A DNA stretch of 64,000 bases from Streptomyces sp. TSRI0281 (GTDB lineage Bacteria > Actinomycetota > Actinomycetes > Streptomycetales > Streptomycetaceae). The translations under genes and the position numbers were made by a program. The notes beneath the pieces were generated by a model, which saw only the letters and a list, made by a program, of their open reading frames with translations, was not told the DNA's origin and did not search any database. The stretch spans positions 62,001 to 126,000 of the forward strand of contig NZ_LWLE01000005.1 in the NCBI RefSeq assembly GCF_001905125.1. The letters run 5' to 3'. Shown here one piece after another: positions 26,541 to 35,828 of the stretch. How positions within the stretch are numbered: the stretch's first letter is position 1; every line of letters begins with the position of its first letter.

Positions 26541-27014
26541 TCACAGCAGGCTGACCCGCGTCACGACCTCCTGCGGCTCACGGTCCTCCGCCACACACCG
26601 GAACGCTTCCCGCACGGCAAGGGCCCCCAACCGTAGGAACACGACCTCGCAGGAATCGACGGGATGCCACGACATGGCCCGCACGATGACCTGTACGCCC
26701 ACCGTGCCGCCCCGGTCCGCCTCCGGGCCACCGGCGCCCTCACGGGCCGACTCTCGCAATACCCCCAGTACGCCCTGTACGAGAGCCTCTTCGAGTTCCG
26801 CATCCGGTTCCGGCCGTGCCGTACAAGCAAAGACGCACGACGACGCCGTCCCCGCCGGGACCGGCTCGAAATCCAACTCCGCCCTGCCGTACGTCGGCGC
26901 ACAGCTACCGAGCGACTGCCGGGAATACACCTTCACCCCCCGCACAGGGCGAGCAAGTCCACCGGCCCGCAACACACCGGTCACTGGCAACAGCCCAGCC
27001 TCGATACCGTCCAT
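26541..27014 (-). CDS. orphan EF-G domain IV-like protein
   Basis: The 157-residue product resembles domain IV of elongation factor G and tetracycline-protection proteins, without the GTPase. YSRQSLGSCAPTYGRAELDFEPVP matches the early strand of that domain, and MSWHPVDSCEVVFLRLGALAVREAF matches the HEVDSSE helix region. Start ATG 27014 is uncertain; the frame is open to 27161. The role is unknown; binding at the ribosome is only a guess from the fold. Confidence 0.65.
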   Translation of the reverse strand: MDGIEAGLLPVTGVLRAGGLARPVRGVKVYSRQSLGSCAPTYGRAELDFEPVPAGTASSCVFACTARPEPDAELEEALVQGVLGVLRESAREGAGGPEADRGGTVGVQVIVRAMSWHPVDSCEVVFLRLGALAVREAFRCVAEDREPQEVVTRVSLL

Positions 27015-27177
27015 CCCGCCATCCAACCTCAGACCTCGCCAGGCCAAAAGCGGACCAGGGACCGGAACTACGGCCGACCGGAGCGATGGAACACCTCCCC
27101 CGCAACGTCGTGCCCGCGCAGCATCTCCACGGCTTCTGTGTCTTCCCCGCCCCCGGAACATTCGGAATGATCAACGC

Positions 27178-27786
27178 ATGGGCATAGCGGACCACTTGGT
27201 GGAAGCAGCGGAAGTCGGCGATGCGTTCCTGGTGGCTCGGTTGCTGGCGGAGGGTGCCGGGGTGGACGCGCGGAACAGCGTTGGGCGTACGGCGCTGGAC
27301 CTGGCGGCCTATCGCGGACATCCCGAGGTGGTCCGTCTGCTCATCACGGCGGGTGCCGATCCGGAGCAGCAGGCGGGTGAGCACCGCGAGTCGACACCGC
27401 TGTGCCTGGCGGCGGCGCATGGGCGCACGGCGGTCGTCGGGGCCCTGATCGATGCCGGTGTCCACCTCCGGGCCCAGGGCAGGATGCGCTGGGTACCGCT
27501 CATACTGGCGGCGACGAGCGGGGACCAGGGGCATCCGCAGACCGTGACGCTGCTCCTGGACCGTGGGGCGGACATCGACGCAGTGATGAAGAACAGGACA
27601 TCTCTTGAGTGGGCGGCCCGGTTCGGACAGGTGCAGATGGTGCGCCAGCTCCTCCGACGTGGCGCCACCCCCACGGCCAAGGCACTCACCGCCGCACACG
27701 AGTACACGGAGCGGCATCCGGAATCCCAGCGGAGGAACGCATCCATCATCGATGCCCTCCGAGTCGCACGTGCCGCGACCGACTGA
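27178..27786 (+). CDS. ankyrin repeat protein
   Basis: A 202-residue protein with about five ankyrin repeats. Clear units are GRTALDLAAYRGHPEVVRLLITAGADP, ESTPLCLAAAHGRTAVVGALIDAGV, VPLILAATSGDQG...VTLLLDRGADID and TSLEWAARFGQVQMVRQLLRRGATP. It starts with MGIADHLVEAAEVGDAFLVARLL at ATG 27178. No signal peptide or other domain is present, so it is a cytoplasmic binding protein with unknown partner. Confidence 0.9.
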   Translation: MGIADHLVEAAEVGDAFLVARLLAEGAGVDARNSVGRTALDLAAYRGHPEVVRLLITAGADPEQQAGEHRESTPLCLAAAHGRTAVVGALIDAGVHLRAQGRMRWVPLILAATSGDQGHPQTVTLLLDRGADIDAVMKNRTSLEWAARFGQVQMVRQLLRRGATPTAKALTAAHEYTERHPESQRRNASIIDALRVARAATD

Positions 27787-27868
27787 ACCATCGGCCGTCG
27801 CACCTCAAGGCCGAAGGGGCTGCCCTGGCACACTGAGCAGCTGAAAGGCGGACCGCCGGGGAGAGCAC

Positions 27869-28726
27869 GTGGAACTGACAGAGCGCGAGCTGACCAACCC
27901 CTGGGAAGGTCTGCTGATTACTCCCGCCGCAGGCGCCGGAATCGGTGTTCTGGTCCTGTCGGGTTCGAGCGGGCGCATCGAACGTGAGAGAGCACGCATC
28001 CTCGCCGCTCAGGGCATGACGGCCTTGGCGATCCGCTGGTTCGGCGGGCCGGGACAGTCCCCGGGAATCCGCGAGATCCCCCTGGAGACCTTCGTCGGGG
28101 CCGTCGGCCTTCTCCGCTCGACCGGGGCACGACGCATCGGAGTCCTGGGCACCTCCAAGGGTGCTGAAGCGGCACTGCTCACCGCGGTGCACGACCCGCG
28201 CGTGGACGTGGTCATCGCGCTGTCGCCGACCTCGCGGGTCTGGTGCAACGTCGGACCAGGCCGCGACGGCGAGCAGCAGCCGTATCGATCGTCCTGGACG
28301 TGGCGGGAGCAGCCGCTTCCCTTCGTACCGCTGGACGATTCCTGGACGGCCACGCGACCGTCGAGCGGTCCCGTCGCGATCCGTGAATGGTACGAACTCA
28401 GCGGGAGGACCTTCACCCGGCTGATTCCCCCGGCGGAGATACGTGTGGAGAAGGCTCGGGCTGATCTGCTGCTTGTCGCGGGTGGGGACGACGCGATGTG
28501 GCCGTCGCTGCCCTTCGCCGAACAGCTGGCCCACCGCAGGCGCTCAGCCGGGGCCCCGGTACGACTGATCGCCCGCCACGATGCCGGCCACCGACCACGT
28601 CTTCCGGGTGAGAGCCCGGCGTCGGCTTCCCCGCGCTTCCAGTACGGAGGCACCCCCGAAGCTGACGCACTGCTGGGCGCGGCAGCGTGGCCGCACATCC
28701 TCGACGCGCTCGGCAGCGGTGTCTGA
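27869..28726 (+). CDS. BAAT/acyl-CoA thioesterase-like alpha/beta hydrolase
   Basis: A 285-residue protein like the C-terminal domain of bile acid-CoA:amino acid N-acyltransferase and related acyl-CoA thioesterases. The nucleophile is S in VLGTSKGAEAALL (about residue 95), the acid is in VAGGDDAMWPS and the histidine in DAGHRP. GTG 27869 has GGGGAG upstream. It is followed closely by a GNAT gene on the same strand. The acyl substrate is not known. Confidence 0.85.
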   Translation: MELTERELTNPWEGLLITPAAGAGIGVLVLSGSSGRIERERARILAAQGMTALAIRWFGGPGQSPGIREIPLETFVGAVGLLRSTGARRIGVLGTSKGAEAALLTAVHDPRVDVVIALSPTSRVWCNVGPGRDGEQQPYRSSWTWREQPLPFVPLDDSWTATRPSSGPVAIREWYELSGRTFTRLIPPAEIRVEKARADLLLVAGGDDAMWPSLPFAEQLAHRRRSAGAPVRLIARHDAGHRPRLPGESPASASPRFQYGGTPEADALLGAAAWPHILDALGSGV

Positions 28727-28820
28727 CGGCAGCGGGTGTCCTTGCCGATTTCGGCACCGGCCTGTCCGATCTCGACGGCCCGCAATGCGTGAATGCGTGC
28801 TTCTGTACCCGTGTCCCTTT

Positions 28821-28844
28821 CCGGCTCCGGCTCCGGCTCCGGCT
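28821..28844. repeat. hexanucleotide repeat (CCGGCT) x4
   Basis: Four perfect copies of CCGGCT lie 15 bases upstream of the GNAT start at 28859, in its leader region. The motif resembles the longer hexamer repeat at 9215 (CGGCTT). Confidence 0.9.
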
Positions 28845-28858
28845 GACAAGATCGTTCC

Positions 28859-29425
28859 ATGAGTCAGGGCTCGGTGACGTTGGACAAGATGGCGTTCGGT
28901 GACTGGCCGGCCATTCACTCACGGGCCTGTCTCCCCGAGGCCTGTCGTTTTCAGCCTTGGGGACCGAACACTGAGAACCAGACGCGCGATTTCGTGAGAA
29001 CCGCGGTCGAGGCGTGGTCGAGCGCACCCCAGCAGAGGTTCGCCCACGTAGCGCGCTTCGGGGACGCTGTTGTCGGTGTGGGCGAGCTGCACGTTCGCAG
29101 TCACACGCGGCGCCAGGGTGAGATCTCCTACATCGTGCATCCGCGCCTGTGGGGAAAAGGCATTGGCACAGAGATCGGGCGCCGGCTGCTCGCACGCGGC
29201 TTCGACCATTTGGGGCTTCACCGGATCTATGCGACCTGCGACCCTCGGAATCTCGGCTCATCCAAAGTGCTGACCAAGCTCGGCATGACGTACGAGGGGC
29301 ATCACCGACACACGGCATGGATCCGGGACGGCTGGCGGGACTCCCTGATGTTCAGCGTCCTCGAAGAGGAATGGCGTGCTGAAACCCGGAACGGTGAAGA
29401 CGTAGCCGCGCCGCCTCGACCATGA
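28859..29425 (+). CDS. GNAT acetyltransferase (RimJ/RimL type)
   Basis: A 188-residue acetyl-CoA-dependent N-acetyltransferase. The family pattern is clear: VGVGELHVR, ISYIVHPRLWGKGIGTEIGRRLLARGFDHL with the acetyl-CoA loop, then HRIYATCDPRNLGSSKVLTKLGMTYEG. Proteins of this type modify N-termini or small molecules. ATG 28859 is used; a short hexamer repeat precedes it. The acceptor is unknown. Confidence 0.9.
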   Translation: MSQGSVTLDKMAFGDWPAIHSRACLPEACRFQPWGPNTENQTRDFVRTAVEAWSSAPQQRFAHVARFGDAVVGVGELHVRSHTRRQGEISYIVHPRLWGKGIGTEIGRRLLARGFDHLGLHRIYATCDPRNLGSSKVLTKLGMTYEGHHRHTAWIRDGWRDSLMFSVLEEEWRAETRNGEDVAAPPRP

Positions 29426-29469
29426 TCCACCGCTCAAGAACATCTGACGTCACCACCTAAGGTGTGCGG

Positions 29470-30204
29470 ATGCCTGAAATTTTCGATCTTCGCGTCGAGC
29501 TTCCCGCGGCCCTCGCAGGTCCCTCAGCGGCCTGGCGGTTCATCGAGCGGTTCGCCGCGCACCTCGGCGCGCCGGTCGGGGCGGATGACGGCTTCCCCGA
29601 GGCGGAGCTCGCCGCTGCCGAGCTGCGGCTCGGTCTACGACTGCCGCAGGCGATGCGGGAGTTGTACGGAAGGTTCGGACGCCGTCACGACCTGCTGCAC
29701 GGGCTGAGGCTGCTGTTGCCGCCCGAGGAGCTGGAGGCGGACGGCGCGGCCCTGATCTGGCAGGCGGAGAAGTTCTGGCTGTACCGGATCGCCGTTCCCA
29801 TCGACCGGATCGCGGAGAACGACCCGCCCGTACTGATCGACGGCAGTTCAGAGGCGTACGACGACTGGGAACCGTTCGCCGACCGCTTCTCCGCCGTGTG
29901 CGTGGAGACGGTGATGTCGGAGAACTCACTGTGCGGCGACTGGGGCGGGTGGTGCCGGGAGCGCCTGGCCCCCGACGCGACGTACCTGGAGCGGTCCCTC
30001 ACCCCCATACCGCCACTGATCGTCCCGGGCGGCCAGGAGAACGCGAACCGCTGGTACGCGGGCGCCGATGTCCTGGTGCGCGAGGATCGCTCGGACATGG
30101 AGTCGGAGTTGGGGTGGCTGTACGTCCGCGCCCTGACGCGGGAGGCGTTGGACGGCTTCCGGACGGCGCTGCCGGGCCTGTGGACCGAGACGGTGGACCA
30201 CTGA
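29470..30204 (+). CDS. SMI1/KNR4 (SUKH) family protein
   Basis: A 244-residue cytoplasmic SUKH protein: FPEAELAAAELRLGLRLPQAMRELYGRFGRRHDLLHG is the characteristic N-terminal helix and loop, followed by LIWQAEKFWLYRIAV and a C-terminal WYAGADVLVREDR. It is clearly related to the protein at 51353, sharing the layout and the GADVL segment. ATG 29470 has AAGG upstream; GTG 29464 is an alternative. No toxin gene is adjacent. Confidence 0.82.
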   Translation: MPEIFDLRVELPAALAGPSAAWRFIERFAAHLGAPVGADDGFPEAELAAAELRLGLRLPQAMRELYGRFGRRHDLLHGLRLLLPPEELEADGAALIWQAEKFWLYRIAVPIDRIAENDPPVLIDGSSEAYDDWEPFADRFSAVCVETVMSENSLCGDWGGWCRERLAPDATYLERSLTPIPPLIVPGGQENANRWYAGADVLVREDRSDMESELGWLYVRALTREALDGFRTALPGLWTETVDH

Positions 30205-30429
30205 CGGCCGGCCAGTTGCGCGGGGATTCGAGGCCGACAGTCCCGGCAGCAGCCCGGTTCCGTCGTGCGGAAAGGACACTCGCCGGTTCTCCTGATGTGC
30301 GTGACATTCGAAGACACGGCTACGCCCTCTCCCTTCGAACATCGGCTGACTTCCCTCAGTTCCCACACCCGGCCCGGCCGGTCGGAAACCAGGTGCGGAC
30401 TGCCGGTGCGGTGGTGTGTGATCAGGGCT

Positions 30430-31296
30430 ATGGCGATTGTGCTGGGCAAGCCGGGGCTCGACGGGCTGAACGAGGTTGTGGGCGTGCTGCGGGAATGGCA
30501 GTACGACGGGGCGCCGATGCAACTGCATCCGGGTGACCTCGGCTGGTTCTGGCGGTCGGGTGCCGAAGCGACCGCCGCGGCGATCAGGACGTGGAGCCGG
30601 AACGGACGGATTCTCGCCGTTGGGTTGCTGGACGGTCCCGCGCTGTTGCGGCTGACCATCACGCCGGATGCTCAGCAGGAGGAGGAGCTGGCGCAGCAGT
30701 TGGTTGACGACGTGACCGAGCCGGAGCGCGGCGTGCTGCCTGAGGGCAAGGCGGACATCGAGGCACCGGTGGGTGCACTGGTCCAGGATCTGCTGTGCGA
30801 GGACGGCTGGAACGCCGACGAGCCGTGGACGCCGCTGCACCGCGACCTCACGGAGCCGGTGAACACCCCAGGCATGCGGATCGAGGTGGTCGGACCGGAG
30901 CAGGCGCACGTGTATGCCGCTGTACATCGGGCAGCGTTCGACGGGTCGAGGTTCACGGACGAGCGCTGGCACGCGATGGCGGCCGGATCGCCGTATGCCG
31001 ACGCCCGGTGTCTGGTCGCGTACGACGACCGGGGCAACGCGGTGGCGGCGGTGACGGTGTGGTCGGCCGGTCCCGGCAGGCCCGGGCTGCTCGAACCGAT
31101 GGGCGTGCACCGGGAGCATCGCCGTCAGGGCTACGGCGAGGCGATCACCGTCGCCGCGGCGGCCGCACTCCAGGAGCTGGGCTCGTCGAGCGCGCTCGTC
31201 TGCACCCCGAGCGCCAATGCCGGCGCCGTCGCCACCTACAGGTCAGCCGGCTTCCAGCAACGGCCCGAGGTCCGTGACCGACACCGGGACGCCTGA
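30430..31296 (+). CDS. GNAT acetyltransferase
   Basis: A 288-residue protein whose C-terminal half is a GNAT domain: MRIEVVGPEQAHVYAAVHRAAF, VAYDDRGNAVAAVTVW, then MGVHREHRRQGYGEAITVAAA with the acetyl-CoA loop, and ANAGAVATYRSAGFQ. The N-terminal half looks like a degenerate second GNAT unit (DLGWFWRSGAEATAAAIRTW). ATG 30430 is chosen because the upstream part of the frame is poor; its ribosome site is weak. Confidence 0.85.
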   Translation: MAIVLGKPGLDGLNEVVGVLREWQYDGAPMQLHPGDLGWFWRSGAEATAAAIRTWSRNGRILAVGLLDGPALLRLTITPDAQQEEELAQQLVDDVTEPERGVLPEGKADIEAPVGALVQDLLCEDGWNADEPWTPLHRDLTEPVNTPGMRIEVVGPEQAHVYAAVHRAAFDGSRFTDERWHAMAAGSPYADARCLVAYDDRGNAVAAVTVWSAGPGRPGLLEPMGVHREHRRQGYGEAITVAAAAALQELGSSSALVCTPSANAGAVATYRSAGFQQRPEVRDRHRDA

Positions 31297-31510
31297 TGCC
31301 GTGTCTCATCGGCCACAAGCGGAGCCGGACGAGGAGTGCGGCAGCGGTGGACGGGATCGGGGAAGACATATCCGCGTTTGTCGGGGTGCCGGTAAGAACC
31401 GTGTCAACAGCCACAAACGGCGGTGATCTTCCGAGGGTGCCACCCATGTGGGTGCGTCCGGGGCCGTACGGCTGCGGTGGGTGAGGCTCTGCGGGGACGA
31501 TCGGCGGTCG

Positions 31511-32699
31511 TGGCCCGTACTCCGTTGGACCTGGGCAAGTTGGTCGAGAACTGGACGCTGCTGAAGGTCGAGCAGGCGCTCGCGTCCGGCAAGCGTGGTG
31601 CGACGCGACTGGGCTTCGCCGTGCTGCTGAAGTTCTGCACGTACGCCGCCGCTACCTGTCGGCGGAGGCCGCCCGCGCCATCGCCGTCCAGATCGCGAAC
31701 GCCACCTTCGCCGCCCGTAGCACCGAGTTGTGGGGCCAGGGCCCGACCGCGGTCGCCCCCGACTCCACCCACGTCCGCGCCGACGACCAGAACCTGTTCA
31801 CCGAGTGGCACTCGCGCTACGGCGGCCGCGGGGTGCTCATCCACGGGCACGTGGAGAAGAAGTCCCTGGCCATCCACTCCCGGCCGATCAACTGCACCGC
31901 CCCCGAGGTCGCCGCGATGATCGAGGGCGCTATGCGGCACGGCACCACCATGGACGTCGAGGCCAACTACACGGACTCGCGCGGCCAGTCGGACATCGGG
32001 TGCGGCAGCACGAGGCTGCTGAACTTCGACCTGTTGCCCAGGATCAAGCGGATCAACAAGGTGAGGCTGTATCGGCCGGTGGCCGACGAACCGGACGCCT
32101 ACCCGCAGCTCACCCCGGCACTGACCCGCCCGATCCGCTGGGAACTCATCGCCCAGCAGTACGACGAGATGATCAAGTACGCCACCGCGATCCGGACCCG
32201 CACCGCGTCCACGGAGGCGATCCTGCGGCGCTTCACCCGCAACGCCTCCCATCCCACCTACGCGGCGATGCTGGAGGTCGGCCGTGCCCAGAAGACCCTC
32301 TTCGTGGCCCGCTGCCTGCGACTGCGGGACCTCCAGCGCGAGGTCGAGAAGGGCCTGAACGTGAAGGAGTCCTCCAACGGCGCCAACTCCGTGATCGCCT
32401 ACGGCAAGGGCGGGGAGATCGCCTCGAACCGGTGCGACGAGCAGGAGATGTTCGTGCTGTGCCGGCGGATTCCGCAATCGGCCCTGGTCTACGTGAACAC
32501 CCTGGTGCTCCAGAACATCCTCGGCGAACCGAAGTGGGCGGACCTCCTCACGCCCGCCGACCGGCGCGGCCTGGCCCCGCTGTTCTGGTCCCGCGTGCGG
32601 CCGTACGGGGAGGTCGACCTCGACATGGACGCCCGCCTCGGCCTTGCCGCGGTCAAACTTCCGGGCCCCCGGGTACCGACGGACGCCGCCGACCTGTAG
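31511..32699 (+). pseudogene. tnpA: Tn3-family transposase with a large internal deletion
   Basis: An N-terminal fragment (LDLGKLVENWTLLKVEQALA, SGKRGATRLGFAVLLKF, to about 31640) is joined, one frame over, to the C-terminal DDE part (VRRRYLSAEAARAIAVQ..., APDSTHVRADDQNLFTEWH, GHVEKKSLAIHSRPINC, MIEGAMRHGTTMDVEANYTD) that runs to the normal end at 32699. An intact Tn3 transposase has about 1000 residues; some 600 are missing. It is dead but still readable for the last 323 codons. A resolvase remnant lies 1.7 kb downstream. Confidence 0.88.
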
Positions 32700-32849
32700 C
32701 CATCCGAGCATGCGTGTGCGGGGTCGGCCAGACCGGTCCCCACGAAGTATCGCCGAGCTCGTTCACCCGTGTGCGAGACGCCGTCCTCGGACGGCTGATG
32801 CCGTGCCAAGGGCGGCGACCACCCCGGAGGTGGTTCGCTTCTCAGAGCT

Positions 32850-33797
32850 TCACTTGGATTCGATCCGCCCCATGGGGACGACGCTCTCCGACAGAGCCTT
32901 CTGCGCCGCCGTCCAGCTGGTGTCCTCGATGCCGAGCGCGTGGCGAAGGTAGGCCCAGGTGACCCGTTGGATCAGGGCCACGCGCTCGGGGTTCTCGTCC
33001 GTCGTCTCCCGGACTTCGTAGCCGGCGATTCCGCCGAGGGAGTGCTCCGCCCCGAGCAGAGTGAGCAGGCTCTTGCGCCCCGGGCTCAGGTGGTACGGGT
33101 CGGTGAGCCACTCCGGCCCTCTGACGGACAGCGGTGAGTCGTCCTTGTCCCCTGCGACGACGAGCGTCGGTGTGGTCATGTGCGCGAAGTCCGGTCCCTT
33201 CAACCACGGAAGGTTCTCGGCCGCGAAGGGAGTCAGGTCGGCTCCGCCCCTGCCGGCCGTAGCAAGCAACACGCCCGCCTTGATCCGCGAGTCGGACAGG
33301 TCTTCTACATTCTTGCTCACCGGATCGAGGACGCGCAGGCCCAGCAGATTGCCCGCCGTCTGGCCGCCGAAGGAGTGTCCGGCTGCGACGATGCGGCTTC
33401 GGTCCAGGCGCCCGCTGAGACCGGGAACAGCGGCCTCCAGCAGATCAAGCTGGTCAAGGATGCGCTTCATGTCCTGGACACGGAAGCGCCAGAGCCGCGG
33501 TGTGCGGGGATCGTCCTGGGGAAGACCCACGGTCCTGGAGTCGAGATGGGTGGGCTGAATCACCACGAAACCGTGAGCAGCCCAGAAGTCAGCCAGAGGA
33601 CCGTAGCCGTTCAACGACGACCCGAAACCGTGCGAGAAGACGATGATCGGCAGTTCGCTCCCGGTTGTCGGCGCGGAAATTCTCACCCGCAGGCCCTCGC
33701 CGCGGCCCGGTGCTTCCAGCACTACCGGCTTCACCGAGACGATGGGGGCGGGGGCGGTGATGGCCACGTCCGTGGCCGCCGCGTCTGATGCAGTCAT
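32850..33797 (-). CDS. alpha/beta hydrolase (chlorophyllase/PAF-acetylhydrolase-like)
   Basis: A 315-residue lipase-type hydrolase: LPIIVFSHGFGSSLNGY is the oxyanion-hole region, GHSFGGQTAGNLLG carries the nucleophile (about residue 142), VAGDKDDSPLS the acid and LGAEHSLGG the histidine. ATG 33797 is preferred for AGGAAG upstream; ATG 33851 is an alternative. It is divergent from the MerR gene with a perfect palindrome between them. The unit is bracketed by Tn3-type remnants. Confidence 0.88.
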   Translation of the reverse strand: MTASDAAATDVAITAPAPIVSVKPVVLEAPGRGEGLRVRISAPTTGSELPIIVFSHGFGSSLNGYGPLADFWAAHGFVVIQPTHLDSRTVGLPQDDPRTPRLWRFRVQDMKRILDQLDLLEAAVPGLSGRLDRSRIVAAGHSFGGQTAGNLLGLRVLDPVSKNVEDLSDSRIKAGVLLATAGRGGADLTPFAAENLPWLKGPDFAHMTTPTLVVAGDKDDSPLSVRGPEWLTDPYHLSPGRKSLLTLLGAEHSLGGIAGYEVRETTDENPERVALIQRVTWAYLRHALGIEDTSWTAAQKALSESVVPMGRIESK

Positions 33798-33906
33798 GGG
33801 CAGATCTTCCTTCGCATTTTCGATGGGAAAGCTGTCGAACAAGCTGGTCACGGTCGCGTCCTTCGCCTTGGCGGAAGGGGTGTGCCGTCGCGAGATACGC
33901 TAAGAC

Positions 33907-33922
33907 CTGACGTTAACGTCAG
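33907..33922. promoter_or_regulatory. 16-bp perfect palindrome, MerR-type operator
   Basis: CTGACGTTAACGTCAG is fully symmetric and lies between the divergent hydrolase and MerR genes, 37 bases before the MerR start. Long palindromes of this kind are typical MerR sites, placed within the promoter spacer. It probably governs both directions. Confidence 0.7.
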
Positions 33923-33958
33923 AGGCAAGAAGTGTTGTCCGCCTCACATCGGAGAGAC

Positions 33959-34393
33959 ATGATGCGTATCGGCGAGCTCGCCACCAGGACAAGCGTCAGC
34001 GTTCGGGCGCTGCGCTACTACGAGGAACAGAACCTGCTCGCCTCGGAACGCAGCCCCAGCGGCCAGCGGCAGTACCCGGACAGCGCGGTCGACCGTGTCC
34101 AGCTGATCCAGCAGTTGTACGCCGCCGGGCTGCCGAGCAAGTCGATCGCGGATCTGCTGCCGTGTGTCGTGAACGGTGAGGCCACGCCGGAGCTGATCGA
34201 CCGGCTTTCGGCGGAACGGGATCGCATCGACAGCCGGATCGGCGATCTGGTGGGCGCCCGGGACAGGCTGGGCACCGTCATTGCCGCCGCCACCGCGAAC
34301 TGGCGAACAGGCCGACGCTGCCGACCGACTCCAGTAATCAGCATGCCGGGCCCTGCGGCTGGGGACGGGGACGCCCGGCAATCGACCGATTGA
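33959..34393 (+). CDS. MerR-family regulator
   Basis: A 144-residue MerR protein. The winged HTH is at the very start (MRIGELATRTSVSVRALRYY followed by EEQNLLASERSPSGQRQY), then the coiled dimerisation helix (RLSAERDRIDSRIGDLVGARDRL). There is no cysteine pair, so it senses something other than a metal. GGAGAGAC precedes two adjacent ATG codons at 33959 and 33962. It is divergent from the hydrolase, which it is likely to control. Confidence 0.9.
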   Translation: MMRIGELATRTSVSVRALRYYEEQNLLASERSPSGQRQYPDSAVDRVQLIQQLYAAGLPSKSIADLLPCVVNGEATPELIDRLSAERDRIDSRIGDLVGARDRLGTVIAAATANWRTGRRCRPTPVISMPGPAAGDGDARQSTD

Positions 34394-34441
34394 TGAGCAA
34401 GATCGATAAGCGGAGATGCGCGGCCGGATCGGCACCGGATC

Positions 34442-34895
34442 ATGCACATAAACGTGTCAGAAAGTCGATGTGCTCAAGAACTTGAGGAGCACCCTTTCTG
34501 TACGGTCTGGCAGGTGCAGCAACCCCAGGACATCGACACCGCCGATCCCCTCGCCCCCGTTCCAGCCCTACGGACCGGCAGCCTCCTGGGATACGCACGC
34601 GTATCCACCAAGGGACGGTTGCTCAACCGGCAGATCCACGCACTCACCGAAGCAGAGTGCATCCGCACCTTCTCCGACAAGAAGTCCGGCAAGAACGCCG
34701 AACGCGAAGAGCCGTGGAAGGCCCTCGACTACCTGCGCGAGGGCGACACTCTCGTCGTCCCGTCACTGGACCGGCTCGGCCGTTCCGGGACCTCATCGCG
34801 CTCGTGTCCGGCCTGCGCAAGCGTGGCGTCGGCTTCGCCTCGCCGCACGGTGCCGCTCGCTCAGGCAGGTCGATCGCGGAACAGTGCGTCGAACT
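34442..34895 (+). pseudogene. tnpR: truncated Tn3-type serine resolvase
   Basis: The frame gives LLGYARVSTKGRLLNRQIHA, then FSDKKSGKNAEREEPW and VVPSLDRLGRS, the catalytic N-terminal domain of a serine recombinase (the active serine is in RVST). A frameshift near 34785 moves to RDLIALVSGLRKRGVGFASP, and the sequence ends around 34895, without the rest of the core and the HTH. It overlaps the tail of the NmrA gene. With the transposase at 31511 it is probably debris of one Tn3-like element. Confidence 0.85.
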
Positions 34896-35766
34896 GCGTC
34901 CCACCTTCGTTGCGCAGCCAGGTCTCGAAGTCCATCAGAGCCGGGTGCAGACTGCGCAGCTCGGAAATGTCAGCCTGCCAACCGCCCCGGTGGTTGGCGA
35001 AGTCGTAGCCTGCCTGGGCGTCCGGATCCAGCCCGGTGAGCGCCTCTCGTGGGATCGCCCGATAGGTGATGGCGACTCCGGTAGTGCGGCTGATCGCGTC
35101 GACGACCTGCGGGAGTGTCAGTTCGTCACCGGCGATCTCAAGTGCCTGGCCGATGTACTGGCCAGGGTTGGTGAATGCCAAGGTCGCGAAGGCACCGATA
35201 TCGGTGGCGGCTATGAGTTGGACGGGCACCTCCGGCTTGACCACATCGGTCAGTACACCGTTGCGCACCCCCATGGTCGGGTCGGAGTGATTCTCCATGA
35301 AACGGACGGGACGCAGGATGGTGGCGGGCACGCGAAGGGCGCCGATGCGCCCCTCGATCTGCCATTTGCTTTCCCAGCGGCGGATGCCGGATGAGCGCTC
35401 GGCGCCGGCGACCGAGGCGTAGACGAGGTGCCGGACATCGGCGTCGTTCGCTGCTTCGATCACCTTCATGCCCAACCGGATCTCGTCTTCGACGGCGAAT
35501 CCGGGCGGCGTGCCGGGATAGCCGGCAGTGGGTTGAACACTGAAGACCCCGTGCACACCCCGCATCGCCGCGTCGAGGGAAGCACGGTCGCCCATGTCGC
35601 CCGGTACGACCTCGGCGCCGGCCCGTACCAGCGCTTGGGCCCTGGGGCCGCCCAGGTCGCGGACGAGGGCTCGCACCTGCCAGCCGGCAGCCAGCAACTG
35701 CCTGGCGGTGGCGCCGCCTTGCAGGCCGGTGGCCCCGGTCACCAGCACGGTGGGATCGGTTGTCAT
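34861..35766 (-). CDS. NmrA-family NAD(P)-binding reductase
   Basis: A 301-residue atypical short-chain dehydrogenase of the NmrA/isoflavone-reductase type. The nucleotide site is VLVTGATGLQGGATARQLL at residues 7-25, followed by VRALVRD, VVPGDMGDRASL and HLVYASVAGAERSSG. GGAGG precedes ATG 35766. It is divergent from a TetR gene, with two palindromic operators between them, so it is probably induced when that regulator binds its ligand. Confidence 0.92.
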   Translation of the reverse strand: MTTDPTVLVTGATGLQGGATARQLLAAGWQVRALVRDLGGPRAQALVRAGAEVVPGDMGDRASLDAAMRGVHGVFSVQPTAGYPGTPPGFAVEDEIRLGMKVIEAANDADVRHLVYASVAGAERSSGIRRWESKWQIEGRIGALRVPATILRPVRFMENHSDPTMGVRNGVLTDVVKPEVPVQLIAATDIGAFATLAFTNPGQYIGQALEIAGDELTLPQVVDAISRTTGVAITYRAIPREALTGLDPDAQAGYDFANHRGGWQADISELRSLHPALMDFETWLRNEGGTQFDALFRDRPA

Positions 35767-35828
35767 TTCTACCTCCGGAACGAGCGCCGGGCGCTGCCGG
35801 GCTCGGGAGCGAGAGCGAGAGCCGTATC

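Noticed and set aside
29926..31119. A 397-codon minus-strand frame
   Set aside because: Antisense to the SMI1 and GNAT genes, histidine/arginine-rich, no domain.
31404..32711. A 435-codon minus-strand frame
   Set aside because: Antisense to the Tn3 transposase remnant; glycine/valine-rich shadow.
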